Part shown: piece by piece, positions 12,408-23,632 of the stretch
Layout of the letters: the number at the start of each line of letters is the position of its first letter
Position numbering within the stretch: the stretch's first letter is position 1
DNA from: Toxonevra muliebris
Lineage: Eukaryota > Arthropoda > Insecta > Diptera > Pallopteridae
Direction: 5' to 3'
DNA length: 64,000 nucleotides
NCBI GenBank assembly: GCA_963691655.1
Contig: OY829327.1
Location: forward strand, 66,972,079-67,036,078
Notes under the pieces: model-generated
Told to the model about the DNA's origin: nothing
The model's input: the letters and a program-made list of their open reading frames with translations, nothing else
Database searches by the model: none
Made by a program: the position numbers and the translations under genes

Positions 12408-13190
12408 CCCCTTAATGTTTTTTTTGAGGTGGCAGTGATATTTATTTTGCTATCGAATAACCTTCACTTTCTTGTTCCTTTTCAAAATAATTCTTACACC
12501 GTAAAATATTTTAGCAAATCGTTGGGTTAGTTAGTATATCTTAGTCCCAGTAAGTAAGATTTTATTAATAAGCACTAATATGTTTATATGTGTAGGTACT
12601 TACTTTCTCCAGGCATGGTAAAAGAAACGGATATTTCATTTCTTTTACTTTTTTCTAGATAACCACTCAAAATATTTCACAAAAAGCGAATATTTCTTTA
12701 GAATTTATTGGGAAACTTGTGTTACTTTAGAGTTAGAGACTACTCAATCAGTAAATTTATGTATATAGCATATAATTTAGTATTTTACTGTTATAATGAA
12801 TCACAAAATTTTACCAATTACGTTCAACACTTTCCTCTAAATTACGCAAAGAAATGTTTTTTAAGCTATCACACCATCTCTGTTTTTAATTTTTTTTATA
12901 AATTTTCTTCATTTTCAGAAAGTAAAGAAAAAAGTAAACCCCATAACTTTCTTAAAACCCTTAATGGGAGAGTTTTTGCAATATTTTTCCCAATGTGCAC
13001 CGTCATTGAACTGGGTGTGTCATACCCGAGAAACAGTAAATTCTTAAAATATAACTAGATTCTTTTTTTAAGGTTTTCTTTTTTAATTTCTTAAAACATA
13101 TTTTAAGTGCAAAAAATATTCTCTTCTTAAATATATTTTTTGGAAACAAAAAGATAAGATTAACAAAATTAACATTAAATCACTGAACAG
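12408..13190. other. no supported feature
   Basis: A 116-codon open frame at 12708-13058 is composed of AT-rich codons with no motif, and I do not accept it as a gene. Otherwise empty. Confidence 0.4.
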
Positions 13191-14309
13191 GGTTTTGATT
13201 GCGATCTTGTACTCAGATCTCTCCTATCACGTCTGGGATCACCGCTACGGGGGGCCAAACCCCATAATTTTGGTATATACGGATCTAATATAAAATTTGG
13301 TTTATTTTACCTTGTGCATGTTTCATACCTAAGAGAAAGTTGTTTATCAGGGAAGGGAGTAAAAAATTACTTGGACTGCAACACTCAATCAATCCCTCTA
13401 CTTTGGATGTTATATGAAGCCACTATTCGATATATGACTATACCGGGTAAACGATCGCTAAATCTATCATAGGGTTTTGATAAAAAGTGTTACCAAGATC
13501 CAACTTTTCTTAAGATATTAACTCTTCAAAGACAAAAATTTGAAAATTAGAAAAAATAATAATCAATCTGCTTCGAAAATATTCTCTATAAAAAAATATT
13601 AGGGGTTTTTGAAGGTCAAAACCACATTACTCAAACTTTTTCTTATATATTAGCCTTTATATTTGACAAAAAATTTATTTCTTTTTGCAATAATACCTTT
13701 ATTGTCCTCAACAATTTGCCGTTATCTGTTAAATATTTGTTTTTGTTAATAATTATGAAAACTTTAAAATTGCTAAATAAATTTTAAGGTCCGTTTTACT
13801 TTTGAATTTAGGTGGTTTTGACCTTCGATGGCACCAACCACTTTTTGATTGGAAATATTTTCCGCAAAGTCTGTTTGATGTTTTTTGAACGATAAATCCA
13901 GTATAAAGGCCTTATATCAAATAAAAAATTTTAGTCTTTCAAAGATTTATTTATTTATTTTATTAATTTCTTGAAAAAAGTTGGACCTAGGTAATTTTAA
14001 CCTTGGCTGAAGCCAACTATTTTTCTTTGGGGAACATTTTTCATCCGAACCCTATGAGAGTCATATATCAAAATATGGCTTTATAGAATACAAAAGGGTG
14101 GGTAAGGAGGTTGGTGGAGTGTTGCTGTCCAAGTAATTTTTTCACACCCTTCTACGATAAATAACTTTCTGTTAGCTCTAAAAAATGAAAAAGGTAAATT
14201 AAAAAAAAATTATATTGGTCCCGCTTATACCAAAATTATCGGTTTAGGCCCCGAAAGCGTGTATTCCAGACGTGAAAGAGAAAAGTACAGTGCCGAAATC
14301 AGCGACCCC
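13191..14309. mobile_element. 1.1-kb foldback element with very long inverted arms
   Basis: The left arm (13191 to about 13650) and the right arm (about 13810 to 14309) are inverted relatives over more than 400 bp. Matching landmarks in order are CACGTCTGG, ATAATTTTGGTATA, AAAAAATTACTTGGAC, GCAACACTC, ATATATGACT, TCCAACTTTT and GAAGGTCAAAACCAC. The arms are diverged but collinear; the loop is short. No coding content. It abuts the next MITE by about a dozen bases. Confidence 0.75.
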
Positions 14310-14322
14310 AAATCATCCTTAA

Positions 14323-14976
14323 GGATGTAGTCTGGTGTTCGAGTTTCAAAAAATCGATTTTTTTTAATGTATTTCAAAAGTGAAATATATTGAAAGTATA
14401 CTAAAAAATATCAGATCAAAATTCAAAATATTAACGAAATTATAGCACATAGTCGAGAGCGCCTGCTTGTTAAACTGCATACGTTATAAAACTTTAAAAA
14501 CGATTTCTCGAAACAACGTTTTTTTTTATCTGCCAGGAGTTTGAAAAAATACTGTAAAGCCGATTGAACTGGAATTTTAATACGTTATTCTACATGCCTT
14601 GGCTCTCGTTTTTTCCCGATTTTCAACAAAAGAAATCGATTTGTGAAAAAAATTTTAGAAGTCCGCCATTTTGTTATTTTTCAATAAAAATATTAGCCAG
14701 AATGACAAGCCTACGTAATAATAGTAATCTATTTAAATCTTTTGTTTCAGATGACTTCAAGTACCGTAATCACCGGGGCAGCCTCACAGCTTTTTTTTTT
14801 TGGTGTCCACTTTGGGCGTAAAAACACTAAAAAAAATATCGTAAAATAAACTCAAAACAGTTTTTTTTGTACAGTTAAAGTTAATAATATATACAAAAAT
14901 TGAAATAGTTTATTTTATTATAATAAAAAATTCCCGAATTACCTTGAAAATTAGGTCGGAACACCAGACTACTTCC
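14323..14976. mobile_element. TTAA-targeted MITE, copy 1 (654 bp)
   Basis: TIRs are GGATGTAGTCTGGTGTTC and GAACACCAGACTACTTCC. The left flank is TTAA (14319-14322) and the right flank is TTGG (14977-14980), a decayed TTAA. A second copy with intact TTAA on both sides lies at 51559-52176. The TTAA duplication suggests a piggyBac- or Kolobok-type mobiliser. No transposase inside. Confidence 0.8.
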
Positions 14977-14980
14977 TTGG

Positions 14981-15444
14981 AAAGTTATCCATTTGCCAAA
15001 TTGTAGCATAGTGTAATTATTGGATAAACCGATACGTAGACTTTTATGGCATGGTGTATGTAATAATTACGGCCCACTCCCTCATTTGCGTCTCACCAGT
15101 GGTGTTCTATTTATATTTTCAGCAATTGTTTATTTTACTTCATTATTTTTTTTTTGTACCATGAATTGTTTATTTTATTAAATATTTTTTTGTTATATTA
15201 TCATGAATTGTTTATTTTGGTTATTCGTTAATTGTTAAGTTTTTTTTATTATTTGCCCATGAAGGGACAGTTTATTTTATTAAATAATTTAAAAACTGCT
15301 AAATCTAAGAAGAATTGTACATTAAAACGAAAATGCAATCCTTCAATTGCATAAATTAATAGTCGAGTGGTGAACACACTCATCTAGCTGAATGACGCCA
15401 TGTTTAGAACTTAACGAAGGAAAAAATAACGAAACCACAAACAA
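14981..15444. repeat. spaced repeats of ATGAATTGTTTATTTTATTAA
   Basis: Between about 15120 and 15290 the phrase AATTGTTTATTTTA occurs four times at roughly 40-60-bp intervals with AT-rich spacers, a degenerate minisatellite. Nothing else was seen. Confidence 0.45.
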
Positions 15445-15514
15445 ATGGCGGCGAAGGATGAAAACTCTTTCTCTATCGGCGATCAACAGCAGCAGCAAGC
15501 AGACGTATATTCAG
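15445..15514 (+). CDS. candidate first coding exon or retroelement leader ORF
   Basis: An ATG in good fly context (AACAAATGGCG) opens a frame reading MAAKDENSFSIGDQQQQQAD, then VYS, and meets a strong splice donor (TCAG|GTGAGT at 15515). Unspliced, the frame ends after 31 codons. Base composition is visibly richer in GC and in CAG/CAA codons than its surroundings, as expected of coding sequence. No downstream partner exon was identified; the ORF at 19857 is in the wrong phase to join it. It could equally be the start of a decayed retroelement gag, given the structured leader-like sequence that follows. Confidence 0.35.
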
Positions 15515-15585
15515 GTGAGTGTCTCGTGACGGAACAGTGAAGGGAACGAAAAGTGACTGGGGAAGCCATTTTTTGGACATCGACG

Positions 15586-15935
15586 CTCCTTTGTGCCACG
15601 CACCAGGAGGATCATCGGGATAGGCTACGCCGTCCACCCCACAGTGTTATATACATGAAAGACAAATACATAAATTAAAGTTAAATAAAATAAAAATTAA
15701 AAAAAAAAAAAATTAAATAAACAAAAGAAAACGTGTGCTCTTTTTTTTTGTTCGTCACCTTTTAGTGCTACGTACTAAAGGGTCCATTTGCCGAATTCAG
15801 ATCGACGCGAGCTCTGTGCCACGCACTAGGGGAGATTCGAGAGATAGGCCAAGCTATCGTCCAGCGGAATTTAAGGTGCAGCGCACCATACGATATATTG
15901 TAAGTAGGTGCTCCCTAGTGCCACGCACTAGGAGG
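15586..15935 (+). repeat. three related stem-loops around GTGCCACGCAC
   Basis: GTGCCACGCAC occurs at about 15593, 15816 and 15918, each time with flanks that can pair: CTCCT/AGGAG in the first, CTC/GAG in the second, CTCC and TAGTG against CACTA and GGAG in the third. Each is a hairpin with the loop CCACG. Such repeated structures are more like an RNA leader or retroelement untranslated region than random AT-rich DNA. Confidence 0.5.
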
Positions 15936-18216
15936 AAGCACAAGGCAACGCCTTGAGGTAAAATAAAAAGAGAAAATTAAATAAAATAGAAGGGCAAGAT
16001 TTCCAAGTGAGTGTTGTGTTCGTAAATTGAAGGTAGTTCGCCCCGGTCCCTGTAACAAATAAATTTCTGTAGCCTCGAACCCTGGACTCGGCGAGTGATA
16101 CCCAGGCTAGAGCATCGTTACAATGTAAGACCAGGACGTGAACTCTAATATTGCATTTCACTCATTGCATACAGTGCAATTACTATGCTGTTATATACAT
16201 ACAGCATATTAATTTGTTGTAGAACAAGGATTTATTATAGAAATAAATTATGTATGAAACTCGAGCCCAAATGAATTTTTAAACACTGGAGAATGACGCA
16301 AATATCTTTAAAGCTCTTTGGATTGAATGGGATTTATAATAAGTCCCCACGCCCATGACATTTTTTTTGTCCATTTTTTTCACTTTTCATTCCTAAATGG
16401 GCAACATAATTCTGAACATATTTCAAAAAAGTATTTAATTATTTATACGTAATCAGACGTTGTTTTCCAAAATACTCTACTTCTTTGGCAACAATGTGTC
16501 CCTCATTTTCTTAATTATAGTGCAAAATGGGTAAGTAAGAATGAAAGCAAATTATTTTAGGGTTAATTCTTTTACGTTGGTTACTAAATATTTTAAAAAC
16601 TATTCAACAGCATCAAAAATCAAAGCGAAATAAATATAGGAAATGGGCAATAAGAAGAAAGCATATGCATATAATTGGTTTGACATGTGGTAAAAGGCAA
16701 AATGCTATTTAAATATTTTAGTTTAACCAGACAATAATGTGGCTGATAATTTGCAGGTACCTAATAACAAAATAATGGCATTAAATTCATTGGGGGTAGT
16801 AAACATATTTATTTAGAATAGGTAAACTGACAATATTTAAATTCATATGCACGCAATACTGGACCCTCTTCAACGATGCTTTTGTCGCCAACATTTTGTT
16901 TTTTAGTGTACGATATTAGAGTTTTGTCAACGCTGGTACAGTGAGTTTGAGAATAAAAATATAAAAAACATGTACCCTTCTCAGCAGCTGCTTATCTAAT
17001 GGGAATATCTTTGTATTTATGTATGTCGCGTTGCGTTGGGGCCCGGAAGAAGAAATACGTTGCACACGGAAGTAAGCTTTGTTTCTTTTATGTAAAAGAA
17101 ATAGCAAAAATCCAAAACTTTCACCGCGCATAAATCAAGCTTAAAAAAACGTGCCACGAAACGTTAATGTTCAGCAGTCACAAAATCGTTCTACTTACTA
17201 CATCCGAGACATTTTGCAAGGAGTTGCTTTTTCGCCAAAGTACCTCTACATATTTACCTATATATTTATGTGTGTATATCTGCATGTTTGTATATCGCAA
17301 TGTATCGCTTGGAGCCAAAGACAAAAGTAGCAATATAAATATGTAAGCAAAGACAAACAGAGAAAAAAGACAGCAGCAAAAAAAAGTATATGTAAGCACT
17401 TGTGAAGAAATAATCTTTAAATATTTATATCAATGCTGGACGGAGGCAATCGCCCTTCCGTTGGAGCAATACTGGCGCACAATTCTCCGACAGAGGGACG
17501 CTGACGGTGGTGTTTAAGTAGATTTATTGAATTTCGTTAGGGATTTTCTTTTTTTCGTTTTCTTGGAATTTTTTTACATTTTAATTTGTGTTGATTTGTT
17601 AGTTTGAAATATAATTTTCAATGACTATTTTATTAAAATATGTATGTAAAAAGAGCTAAGCTTAAGCGTCATCTGTTTCTCAAAAAAGATATCACTTTAA
17701 GATTAGTATTATTTAGATCTTTATATAACATTGGGATTAATATTTGTTTTTGGAAACAGCAACTATAGCAGCGGTATGAAAAAATTTTTTGTGGGAGTGA
17801 AACTACAGATTATTTTATCCCATCCCTAAACGCTCGCTGTATTTTTTTATCTTACTTCCAAAAGCTCGCTATTTTATCCATAAAATCACACTTCACTAAA
17901 GTTTTCAAGGTTATTGTAACCAGTGCCACAGAAAAACATTTTGGGGATTGTTTTAAAAAAAGAAAAAAGTTATTTAATTTATTCGAAATATTTTGATATG
18001 GGACAATTCTGGGGGTCAAAATATTTTATTTATTAGTATCGAAATAAAAATTCAATATGATTAATACAAAATATACAGGGGGCTCGAAATCGTGTCCCCC
18101 TTGACTGCTTTATTTACAAATAAAATACTAATTAATATACAGCATACTTTTGCGTTGGAATCTTTACACTTCACAGGGTGGTACGATAGTTTGACAGCCA
18201 CTTTAATTACATAATA
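15936..18216. other. no recognised gene
   Basis: Near 16040-16120 the minus strand holds a B box-like word (GGGTTCGAGGC) without a closing T stem, possibly an old SINE piece. The remaining sequence has no supported gene or TIR pair. Confidence 0.35.
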
Positions 18217-19047
18217 GGTGTATAAATATGAAGAGCGGTTTTAACTAACAGATGGCATAGCTATTATGTCTGGTTTGTGTTGAGGATAATTAATATGGCG
18301 TTTTGGGGAGTAGAAGTTTGTCAATAAGATCCAGTATGTCCTAGGTTCCGATTGTACGAACAAATTATTTTTTTTCCTTCAAAAATGTTGAATTTTGTAC
18401 CAGAAAAAGAAGTTCAGAGGGGAGGTTTAATAACCTTCTTTCATTTGAAAAAAAAAAAACGGCTGCTGAAGGCTTCCGTTGTTGGCAGAGGCTTATGGTG
18501 AACATGCTCCGAGCAAAGACACTCGTGAACGACGATTTAAAAAAATTTAAAAGTGGTGATTTTGACGTCAGTAGCAAAGACGGTGGAGGAAAATCGAAAA
18601 AATACGAAGATGGAAGCTGTCTACTATGAAGTGCTAAAACCTGGTAAAACGATTACTTCTGGACAACAACTGATCAAATTGAACCAGAATATGTCCAAGG
18701 ACACAATAAAGTAATTTTTCAACATGAAAAACTGTTTGGAAAACATTAAATGGGACGTTTTACCCCGCTACATTCATCCGACTTGTCTCCTTCCGACTAC
18801 TTGTTTTGATCGGTGAAGCACGGACTTTCGGAACAGCACTTAAATTTGTACGAAGAAGTGAAAAATTGGCTTGATGGATGGTTAGCCTTAAAAAAATGAG
18901 AAGCGGAATCTATCAATAGCCAGAAACATGTTGAAAAGTCATAGCCAACGAAGGCCAATATTTTGATTATTGAGTCCATTTATTCTGTTAATAAAATAAA
19001 TGCCTTTTTTAAGCCAAAAAAAGCCCTGCATTTCATATTTAAACACC
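18217..19047 (+). mobile_element. internally deleted mariner transposon (831 bp)
   Basis: The ends are inverted: GGTGTATAAATATGAAG at the left (18217) and CTTCATATTTATACACC-like TTTCATATTTAAACACC at the right (to 19047). TA dinucleotides flank both ends (18215-18216 and 19048-19049), as mariner insertion predicts. Full-length mariners are about 1.3 kb, so roughly 450 bp are missing from the middle of the transposase. Confidence 0.85.
18385..18975 (+). pseudogene. mariner transposase relic with central deletion
   Basis: The frame from ATG 18385 reads MLNFVPEKEVQRGGLI, then KKAAEG, the FKSGDFDV linker and KSKKYEDG: the N-terminal helix-turn-helix half of a mariner transposase. It then jumps directly to sequence like VYYEVLKPGKTI (about 18620-18650) and the C-terminal half (KWDVLP, YEEVKNWLDGW), with frameshifts and stops. 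The segment that should hold the first catalytic aspartate and the GDE motif is absent and the other acidic sites are degraded, so it is inactive. Confidence 0.85.
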
Positions 19048-19049
19048 TA

Positions 19050-19850
19050 TTACAAAATATCAAAATATTAAAAACATTGCATACTCTTAGGGTTATTTTT
19101 TAATAAAAAAAAATAATATTTTTATACAATAAAATATCTCTCGAATTCTCAAAGCCTAATGTTTGAAGTTTAGTTTAACAATCGCGAAAAAAGAAACAAA
19201 TTGGAGCATGTAAGAAAATACGTATAAAGTTTCTTTAAAATAATTAATCTAATGTAAGAATATTCCAAATATTTCATTTAGAAAACGAAAACAATGGCAT
19301 AATGATGACCAGCAAACACGTACATCGGATGCAACTAAAAGACGACAGCAAATGGTTTACAGGTTCTGAATAAAATGACAAATAATTCTGAATTATCCTA
19401 AATTACTTCTAATAATTTCATCGTTTTGCCTTTAAATCTCTATTAATTAGTCTGTAAGAACTTTATACTCATAGACTAAGTAAATAAATAACTAAATGAA
19501 ATAAGAAAATAAATATCAGTTGAAAATATATACGCAGTTAAACACTGATGTCTACACATCATCGATCGCGAGTTTTTTTTTTTTAGTTTATTTGGTTTTT
19601 ATTTTAGTTTAGAAGCAGCATTATCGATCATGTCCTTCACTTTTTTTATTTAATTTGCAACATATGTAATAGCCTGGCCATCTTTGTAACATCACTTGAT
19701 ATCAATGAGCGTCGGGCTCAAAAAGTTTCTTTATCACCTAGAAAAACACCTGAAAATTGTTAAGCCGATCTAAGAATAATTGATGAACCTAAAAATTGGT
19801 TGAAGTTTAACTAAGGAATTTTTATTGAAATCTTGCGTTTTTTGTTGTTT
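19050..19850. other. no recognised feature
   Basis: AT-rich non-coding DNA between the mariner relic and the splice-acceptor ORF; no repeat or gene was recognised. Confidence 0.4.
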
Positions 19851-19856
19851 TCCTAC

Positions 19857-20102
19857 AGAAAATGGTCAGAAATGTCTTCGAGAAGAAGTACAGTAAAAGC
19901 AGAGCAGCTGGAACTCTCATTTTCAACCGATTCATTGCCATATAGCACAATATTAAACGAGATCAATTCAATTACGGACTTGGTGATCCAATTGTTAGCA
20001 AATCAAATACGCGGTGATTATAGGCTCACGATCACGTTCCTTGGTGATGACGGCTGTACTTCTCACACATATGGTGCAACAGGTGCAGGCCATAGGCAAT
20101 AA
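19857..20102 (+). CDS. candidate terminal exon of a small protein gene (GON7-like guess)
   Basis: A pyrimidine-rich acceptor (TTTTTTGTTGTTTTCCTACAG) ends at 19856. The open frame runs through ATG 19872 (MSSRRSTVKAEQLELSF...) to a TAA at 20100-20102 that overlaps an AATAAA signal. From that ATG the product is 76 residues. GC content and codon choice are higher than in the neighbouring DNA. Residues 10-49 alternate as a short strand (LELSF) followed by an amphipathic helix (LNEINSITDLVIQLLA...). This pattern recalls the KEOPS-complex subunit GON7, a small poorly conserved protein. That match is from memory of the pattern only. It could also be a chance ORF or a transposon fragment. A MITE begins about 30 bp downstream. 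Confidence 0.4.
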   Translation, partial: RKWSEMSSRRSTVKAEQLELSFSTDSLPYSTILNEINSITDLVIQLLANQIRGDYRLTITFLGDDGCTSHTYGATGAGHRQ

Positions 20103-20131
20103 AGCCATAGTACTTTATTTCGCTTCACATT

Positions 20132-20285
20132 AGCCTTATTCACGATATAATGAAAATGTGAAATTGGTCTTGCATCATTGCAAATGCAAAGTATTTCTAC
20201 TAACAAAGCAACAAATACATGCGATATGCAATAAAAATTTGCATTTAGAATGGTGCAAGACCATTTGCACCATATCCAGAAGTGA
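20132..20285. mobile_element. MITE of the AGCCCTATTCACGA family, degenerate copy
   Basis: The left end AGCCTTATTCACGAT and the internal words GGTCTTGCATCATTGCAAATGC and GCGATATGCAATAAAAATTT match the cleaner copy at 35357-35509. The inverted GGTGCAAGACCATTTGCA is near the right end, but the right TIR itself is eroded. Confidence 0.65.
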
Positions 20286-20552
20286 AACAAAGTCATTATG
20301 GCATTTTTGCATAGTGTAAAAATATGTAGTGTATGAAAAGTAACTCTTGCCATTATAATCTTCATTTATTTGTAAAAAATTCAGTTCAATAGGTATAGTT
20401 CTTATTTTAATAACATAAAATGAAATAACAAATACTAGTCGGTAAGGCCCCAGTAACTGGGGCTATTTTTTTGGTTCAAGAAATCTCTTTATGAAAAAAA
20501 ACACATATCAAAAGAGAACCAAACTACTCGTTGGTGTTTGTTTTGTTATTTG

Positions 20553-20797
20553 CAGTGTGGCCAATAAAATCCGCTAAAATGAAAAATAATTTTTTTCCTT
20601 ATAAGAGTTCGAGAAAATTTAATACATTTAAACTTTTTCACTAATGCAGGCATACATTTAATACTTCTAGTCAATGAAAATTTCTTCGAAGATATTTTAA
20701 ATTGAAAAAACGCACTGAGCGCTAAATCATTTTTTTCCGCGTTTTAATTTTCAAAAAGCACTGAAATCAGCGGGAAAAGCGCAAGTTGGCCACACTG
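20553..20797. mobile_element. hAT-type MITE, 245 bp, with 8-bp target duplication
   Basis: Perfect 12-bp TIRs (CAGTGTGGCCAA at 20553 and TTGGCCACACTG ending at 20797) are flanked by GTTATTTG on both sides (20545-20552 and 20798-20805). The CAGTG start and 8-bp duplication are the hAT signature. No coding content. Confidence 0.9.
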
Positions 20798-20816
20798 GTT
20801 ATTTGTGTATGCAGAT

Positions 20817-21614
20817 CAGCGATACCAACTTGCGGGAAATTTCACTTAGTAAGGGGAATCGGGGAATGAGCTGTTTTTTGCGGGGAATTTGAAACCGTTT
20901 AGCTTTTAGTTATTAAAGTCTGTAGAATATTTTTTGTCAAATCTTATGTAATGTAAATTTTAAAATCTTCATCCTCCCTTCACTTTCTTGGTTTGAAGAA
21001 ATCGATTTATAAAAAAGTGTGTAATTTCAAAAGTATTTTGTAGAAATTTAAAATCAGACCGTTTTGCTTAAAACAAGGTTTTTGCTCTTTTTATTTGAGA
21101 CAACAGAAAGCCAATGTCTTTTCCTTTGAGAACTTTGATGCTCCAAAAGTGGCCTGAGACTTGTTTATCTATCAAAATGAACGTCTAATAATTCGAAACA
21201 CCCCATCTCGTTCAAATTTGGTGTGGTAACTACTACCCAATAGGACTAAACTTTGTGCAAGTTTGACCTCGATCGATTTTGAAAGTGGGTTCCCTTAAAA
21301 TGAAATTACTCATGTTTCAAAATAATTCCGAAGTTAGAAAGTAGATTTCTATTAACCTACCAGTCCAATAAAAATTGGTTAAGTTTGGGCCCGGGAAAGT
21401 GCAGGGCCGCTTTAAAATAAACCAATGTAAAGATATTTTTCGTTTTAATAAAATGTTTATATGGAAATTTGTATTTAAAATATATTCATAATTATATGCA
21501 TTAATAACATATTATATAAAATTTCTAGTCAGTAAGATTATTATCTATTTGGCTTAATAAACTAAAGTGCGTGTCGCACTGTGGCACTATAAAATTATAC
21601 CGGTGTTGGTGCGG
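20817..21614. mobile_element. hAT-type non-autonomous element, copy C, right end lost
   Basis: The left terminus CAGCGATACCAACTTGCGGG and the following CACTTAGT/GGGGAATCGGGGAAT pattern match the element at 56174-57299 and the inverted copy at 25035-26148. Similarity resumes near the right part (CAGGGCCGCTTTAAAATAA; ATAAAATGTTTATATG) but the terminal TGAGTTGGCATCCCTG is absent, replaced by a piece of another repeat. Confidence 0.75.
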
Positions 21615-21783
21615 GTACTAGTTCAAATATAACTCGATTTTTGTATTTTTAATAAACTAAATTGGATTAATTTTAAAAAAATTACCGCTAAATGGAAGAT
21701 CTTTATGGATTTGAAAATTCGTAAATTGGTGGCTTTCGGTTTAGTTGTATCAAAAAACAGAAAACGCCATTCGCTGAAGCGGC
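21615..21783. mobile_element. partial copy of the 460-bp foldback element
   Basis: The words TACTAGTTCAAATATAAC, ATAAACTAAATTG, AAAAAATTACCGCTA, GGCTTTCGGTTTAGTTGTATC and CGCCATTCGCTGAAGCGGC match, in order, loop and arm sequence of the element at 29626-30085. One arm is shortened by deletion. Confidence 0.65.
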
Positions 21784-21919
21784 CGCAACTCTTCGAGTTT
21801 TAGTGGAAGGGAGTGTGGGGAGGGAGCGTGGCTCAGGGCACGATTTCATCGTAGGTCTAGCGTTACCCACGTCTTCCTCAATTTTTAAGAGGTCATCACC
21901 ATTTTAGTAGCAATCGCTC

Positions 21920-23100
21920 CAAAATGCGTTACAATAAGAATGACGAACGAAGAGAAAGCGTAAATAAGAACACTAACCCAAGAGCTAACAGTGGAAGTGC
22001 GGGATCTGGATGAGATCACTACGAAAGAAGAAGTGTAGAAGCTATCCGCTCACAAATCAAGGAGCTGGAGTGTTTTGCGAAGTTTCAATTAAAAACATCA
22101 GAGCGGCGTATGCAGGCACTCAAACAGCAGTGATAAGTCTCCTTGCGCAAGATGCAAGGCACCTGATAGATGCACAAAATATTAAGATCGGCTGGACACT
22201 GTGCAGAATCCGAGAAAAGCCATATCTGAGAAAATATTATAGATGCCGAGAATATGGCCACGTAGCCAAAGTGTGCAGTAATACAGAAGACAGGAGTCAA
22301 TGCTGTATTAAATGCGGAGAAAAGGGTAATTTTGCGAAGGCCTGTGATAAGAAACCTTTCTGCATTGCGTGTAATAATAGTGGAAGAACGAACACTGATC
22401 ACCAAATTGGCGGCCGAAAATGTCATATTTACCTAGAAGCGTGCAAAAAATACAGAAGCCCCAGAACTCTTAACGCAGACTGTGTATGAAAAGCAGGTAG
22501 ACGTTGCAATAATTTGTGAGCAATATAAAAACTCAAGTTCTAGTATGTGGATCTCAGATACCAAAAAGAAAGTTGCAATATGGGCATGTGTAGACAAAAC
22601 GATGTAAGATAAACCGCTAATAGATAAATCATACTTCACACGAGTAAAAATATGTGGAATTTATTTCTACAGCTGGTATGTACCGCCAAGTATACCACAA
22701 GCTGAATATGAAAAAATTCTGGACGAGCTGGTGAGAGCGGAGACCTCAATGCATGGGCCCTAGCATGGGGATGCGTTACTTAAAGCTTTCTCATTGCTAG
22801 ATGCTGTGCTGCTTAATACAGGAACCCAGAACACTTTCGAGAAGAATGGGCGTGGCTCCATTATCGACAGGGCCTTAGCTCGGACATCTGATTGGCGGGT
22901 GTGTCACACATAGTGACCACTTGGCTATAATGATAGATATTCCTAACCACATGTAAAGTCAAAGGAGAAGTGCATTCAGCAAAAAGGTGCAGGTCAAAGG
23001 GTGGAAATCTGAAACCCTGGATGAAGACCTTTTCCAGTTTATGCTGGATGGAAACATAGATAGGTGTGATGATACCGACCAGTGCGTAGTTAACTCTTTA
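21920..23100 (+). pseudogene. R1-like LINE fragment: ORF1 zinc knuckles and start of ORF2 endonuclease
   Basis: The frame 22010-22489 ends in three decayed CCHC knuckles (YRCREYGHVAKVC, CIKCGEKGNFAKAC, FCIACNN...TDHQIGGRKC). The second cysteine of the first and the histidine of the second are replaced. Downstream, in broken frames, is the APE-type endonuclease: VDVAIICEQYKN and MWISDTKKKVAIWACV (about 22500-22600), then VKICGIYFYSWYVPPS, then GDLNAWA-like and TFEKNGRGSIIDRA words (to about 22890), then WKSETLDEDLFQFML (to about 23080). The order ORF1-knuckles-endonuclease and the wording fit the R1 clade. RT and the 3' end are missing. Confidence 0.8.
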
Positions 23101-23344
23101 GGGTTAGGTAGGCTTAAAACCATCCCAACTTTTGCTTAGTTTTTTATGCATAGTGCGATATATTTTAACTCACCTCGAAAAGTTGAAATTACTTATAGTC
23201 AGACAGTTTAATATTTTATAAACTGTTGGCAAAAAAAATTCTGCGCAGCTAAGGTTTTTATTTTCATTAAAATCATGTGCTTCAAAGAGTTAAAAAACAG
23301 TACAACAGTGCTGGAAACATTATAAGAGTAAAAGTAACTAATTG

Positions 23345-23632
23345 CAACGAAATTAAATTTGATTATGTTGCTCAGTTGGTAAGCGTGCTGTTTAATATTC
23401 AAGATGCAGATTTTCGGCCACTTGGTCGAACTTGGAAAAAGACAACTCAAGAAAAGATCACGAAAAAATAATATAAAACGAGATTAGCAAATAAAAAAAG
23501 GGTATTTTTATAACTATAATTAAAAAAAAAAAGAAGAAATTAAAAAAATAATTTTGTGGGATTTGAAACTTGGTCCACAAGTGGATGCGTGCTTGTCAGC
23601 GTTTTAAACAATTAGTCCATGACCATGGCGTC
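23345..23632. other. two tRNA-like promoter remnants facing each other
   Basis: On the plus strand TTGCTCAGTTGGTAAGCG (about 23370) resembles an A box and GGTCGAAC (23423) a poor B box. On the minus strand (23632 to 23568) TGGACTAATTGTTTAAAACG and GTTTCAAATCCC resemble A and B boxes and are followed by a T run. Neither folds into a cloverleaf, so at best these are tRNA pseudogenes or SINE heads. Confidence 0.3.

Noticed and set aside
12708..13058. 116-codon plus-strand ORF
   Set aside because: Composition follows local AT content, with no motif, splice signal or neighbouring exon.
16040..16125. Possible tRNA gene on the minus strand (GGGTTCGAGGC)
   Set aside because: T stem, anticodon stem and acceptor stem do not close; at most an old SINE fragment.
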